Shown here in pieces: positions 5,669 to 7,482 of a stretch of DNA of 7,482 nucleotides. Position numbers and translations under genes: made by a program. The notes beneath the pieces were generated by a model. That model was not told where the DNA came from. It was given only the letters and a program-made list of their open reading frames with translations, and did not search any database. The stretch's first letter is position 1. The number at the start of each line of letters is the position of its first letter. Source of the stretch: a bacterium (GTDB taxonomy: Bacteria; SZUA-182); the NCBI GenBank assembly GCA_003230635.1, contig QIFF01000294.1:1-7482 (forward strand), in the 5' to 3' direction.

Positions 5669-6128
5669 GCCCAACTTAATCGTAAGGGTAGTAACCCAGA
5701 AGATGTTTCCCTTTATCCTGATGTTCGGGGTCTATATCATCTTTCATGGTTCCTCCTCTCCCGGGGGAGGCTTCCAGGGGGGAGTAGTAATCGGAGCGGC
5801 TTACATCCTCTTTGCGATTGGGGTTGACCCCCGGGAAGGGCGCAAGCACACCCCGGAATCTGTACTGAATGTTATGAGAAGTTTGGGGGTCTTTATCTAT
5901 ACAGGGATAGGTCTGGTAGGAGCACTTTTGGGTTATACCTTTTTGGCCAATCGGGTAGTCGGGTTCCCCCCCCAAGGAGCACCGGGCAGCCTCCTGAGTG
6001 GGGGCACTATGATGGGAATAAATATCGGGATTGGTATTACTGTGGGTAGTGTTGTGGTTACCCTTTTTTACGCCTTCCTGGAATATGGAACAGAAGAGGA
6101 AGACGCCAAGGAGGAAAATACAACATGA
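5661..6128 (+). CDS. mrpB: Na+/H+ antiporter subunit B (MrpB/MnhB; MbhF-equivalent)
   Basis: A 155-residue protein with four membrane helices (about 14-29, 38-55, 74-95 and 117-140). The hallmark FHGSSSPGGGFQGGVV (28-43) is intact, and an acidic tail (EEEDAKEEN) ends it. The ATG at 5661 is chosen because AAGGA lies 8 nt upstream and the product then starts MLKPNLIVRVVTQKMFPFIL, the normal family start. An ATG at 5652 and a TTG at 5622 are possible but add a non-family extension. Its stop overlaps the mrpC ATG (ATGA). Confidence 0.93.
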   Translation: MLKPNLIVRVVTQKMFPFILMFGVYIIFHGSSSPGGGFQGGVVIGAAYILFAIGVDPREGRKHTPESVLNVMRSLGVFIYTGIGLVGALLGYTFLANRVVGFPPQGAPGSLLSGGTMMGINIGIGITVGSVVVTLFYAFLEYGTEEEDAKEENTT

Positions 6129-6505
6129 TTGCCCGTTTGGATTATATCGTGGCCGTAATCTTATTTTCCATTGGGTTGTATGCCCTGGTGATAAAAACCA
6201 ATCTGCTTAAGAAACTGATTGGCCTGAATATTATGGAAACCGCCGTCTATCTGTTTTTTGTTGCTATAGGGGATGTGCGCTTGGGACCAAGCAGCTCCCA
6301 GTGGGCTAAGGCTCCATTTATTCATAACCCTCAGGCGGCAGCCCAAGGGCTGGAACCCATGGTCAATCCTATCCCCTCAGCCTTGATTCTGACCGCCATT
6401 GTGGTCAGCGTATGCATAACCGCCCTGGCCCTGAGTGTAGCCGTTGCGCTTTATAAACACTACGGCACCCTGGATACCAGGGAAATGGCGACCTTGAAAG
6501 GATAA
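6125..6505 (+). CDS. mrpC: Na+/H+ antiporter subunit C (MrpC/MnhC; NuoK-like; MbhG-equivalent)
   Basis: A 126-residue homologue of complex I subunit NuoK, with three helices (about 6-24, 30-50 and 86-110). The membrane glutamate of the family is present as E38 in LIGLNIMETAVYLFFV (31-46). The second conserved stretch reads NPIPSALILTAIVVSVCITA (81-100). Many relatives have P-Q-A-L where this has P-S-A-L. The 50-80 loop (GPSSSQWAKAPFIHNPQAAA) is longer than in NuoK, as is usual for MrpC. The start overlaps mrpB by 4 nt. The mrpD RBS (AAGGA, 6498-6502) lies within its last codons. Confidence 0.95.
   Translation: MIARLDYIVAVILFSIGLYALVIKTNLLKKLIGLNIMETAVYLFFVAIGDVRLGPSSSQWAKAPFIHNPQAAAQGLEPMVNPIPSALILTAIVVSVCITALALSVAVALYKHYGTLDTREMATLKG
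6498..6502 (+). promoter_or_regulatory. Ribosome binding site deciding the TTG start of mrpD
   Basis: AAGGA ends 9 nt before TTG at 6512. There is no in-frame ATG between the mrpC stop (6503-6505) and the first helix of MrpD. The next GTG (6644) would cut away that helix, so TTG is the best start. Confidence 0.65.
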
Positions 6506-6511
6506 GACCTT

Positions 6512-7482
6512 TTGTCTTTTTTACTCTCGGATACAGGATCCCATCTTCAAGTCTTCATTCCGATTCTATTTATCAGTGCTGCCCTTATTATCCCCCTTCT
6601 CTTTCGCTGGCGCCCTAATTCCTGTTCAGGAGTAGCCCTATTCGTGACCGCCCTGGGGTTTGTCGGGGCCTGGGTGCTTTTTGGGCAGGTAGCCGCCAGT
6701 CCGCAGGGCTTTTTGGAATATTTCCTGGGGCACAGTTGGAACGGGGAACGCTTTTTGGCCACCGGCCAACCCATCGGAATCGTCTTGCGTACCGATTTAT
6801 TCGGCTGCTTGCTGGTTTTACTGATTACCGGCATTGGGCTGCTGTCAGTCCTGTATTCAAAAAAATATATTGTCCACGAAGTCAAGCCCTATAAAATAGG
6901 TTACTATTACAGCCTGGTGATGCTGCTGCTGGCCGGCTTGATTGGAATTTGCCTGACCGGTGACTGCTTTAACTTTTATGTATTTTTGGAAGTAGCCTCC
7001 ATCAGCTCATACGCTTTGGTAGGCATTTCCGGAAAGAGGCAGTCCCTGGAAGCGGCCTTTAAATACATGCTGATCGGGGCTTTCGGCTCCATTCTGATAG
7101 TCTTCGGCATTGCCCTGCTCTTCTCCGCCACCGGAACACTCAATATGGCTTACGCCGCCCAGCAAGTCAGCAAAATCGTCAACGCCCCGGCAGGTTCCCC
7201 CCTGGCCGGTTTTCAGCACTTAATCTATGCCTCTCTGGGGCTGTTTGTGATTGGCTTCTGCATTAAATCGGCCTTTTTTCCCGTCCATGCCTGGCTGGCG
7301 GACGCCCACCCGGTGGCTCCCTCCTCCATCAGCGCACTTCTTTCCGGCCTGGTAATCAAGGCTACCGGGGTCTTTCTGCTGGTTCGCTTTTTGTTCGGTA
7401 TCTTCGGCGCACACAAAGCTTTTTACAGCCAGTTGCTCTCCCCGATTTTCCTGGTGGTAGCGGCAATGACTACCATCGGGGG
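6512..7482 (+). CDS. mrpD: Na+/H+ antiporter subunit D (MrpD/MnhD; MbhH-equivalent), runs off right edge
   Basis: The first 323 residues of a large antiporter-like subunit of the NuoL/M/N family, in the same frame as mrpC after its TAA stop. It probably starts at TTG: MSFLLSDTGSHLQVFIPILF. The proton-antiporter domain is plain from about residue 140: CLTGDCFNFYVFLEVASISS, with the conserved membrane glutamate E160, then SAFFPVHAWLADAHPVAPSS (253-272) with the preceding lysine K252 and H259, and SGLVIKATGVFLLVR with K283. In the family these charged residues form the ion path. The frame remains open to the edge. Expected family length is about 480-500 residues, so roughly two thirds is present. 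Whether it pairs with an MrpA-type NuoL homologue cannot be seen here. Confidence 0.93.
   Translation, partial: MSFLLSDTGSHLQVFIPILFISAALIIPLLFRWRPNSCSGVALFVTALGFVGAWVLFGQVAASPQGFLEYFLGHSWNGERFLATGQPIGIVLRTDLFGCLLVLLITGIGLLSVLYSKKYIVHEVKPYKIGYYYSLVMLLLAGLIGICLTGDCFNFYVFLEVASISSYALVGISGKRQSLEAAFKYMLIGAFGSILIVFGIALLFSATGTLNMAYAAQQVSKIVNAPAGSPLAGFQHLIYASLGLFVIGFCIKSAFFPVHAWLADAHPVAPSSISALLSGLVIKATGVFLLVRFLFGIFGAHKAFYSQLLSPIFLVVAAMTTIG

Noticed and set aside
1..7482. tRNA, rRNA, CRISPR array or riboswitch
   Set aside because: No cloverleaf, rRNA-like stretch, regularly spaced direct repeats or known riboswitch core was recognised on either strand by eye.

Overview
The window is bacterial. Its genes have Shine-Dalgarno sites, there is a textbook sigma70-type promoter (TTGACA, 17 bp, TATAAT), and genes overlap tightly in operons. 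Several dispersed-type palindromic repeats are present. The genus cannot be named from this sequence. The protein families (two-subunit class I fumarase, oligopeptide-type ABC permeases, and a Mrp/Mbh-type cation antiporter module with a split MrpA C-terminus) fit an anaerobic or facultative bacterium, but that is inference.

The left half reads leftward from about 3616. First come the fumarase alpha and beta genes, which overlap by 8 nt. An oligopeptide-type ABC permease gene (DppB/OppB type, TTG start) follows only 4 nt later. Then come a MITE-like inverted repeat, an AT-rich gene for an HNH endonuclease with two homing-endonuclease-associated repeats, and about 220 bp of paired palindromes. 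The partner permease (DppC/OppC type) begins at 190 and runs off the left edge. The permease genes of one transporter are normally adjacent, so the HNH gene and its repeats look like an insertion of about 1 kb between them.

The region 3617-3896 is a divergent control region. It holds a good rightward promoter, overlapped at its -35 by an inverted repeat, and a weaker leftward promoter for fumarase.

The right half (3897 to the end) is one rightward operon with genes spaced by at most a few bases: mrpE, mrpF, mrpG, an MbhD-like gene, an MbhE-like gene, mrpB, mrpC, and the first 323 codons of mrpD, which starts at a TTG and runs off the right edge. Together they encode most of the membrane part of a multisubunit Na+/H+ antiporter. 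No MrpA antiporter (NuoL-like) domain is visible here. Only the MrpA C-terminal parts occur, as two free-standing small genes. The order E-F-G-MbhD-MbhE-B-C-D equals that of mbhA-mbhH in the membrane-bound hydrogenases of Thermococcales. Whether this is a stand-alone antiporter or the ion-pumping half of a larger redox complex depends on what lies beyond 7482.
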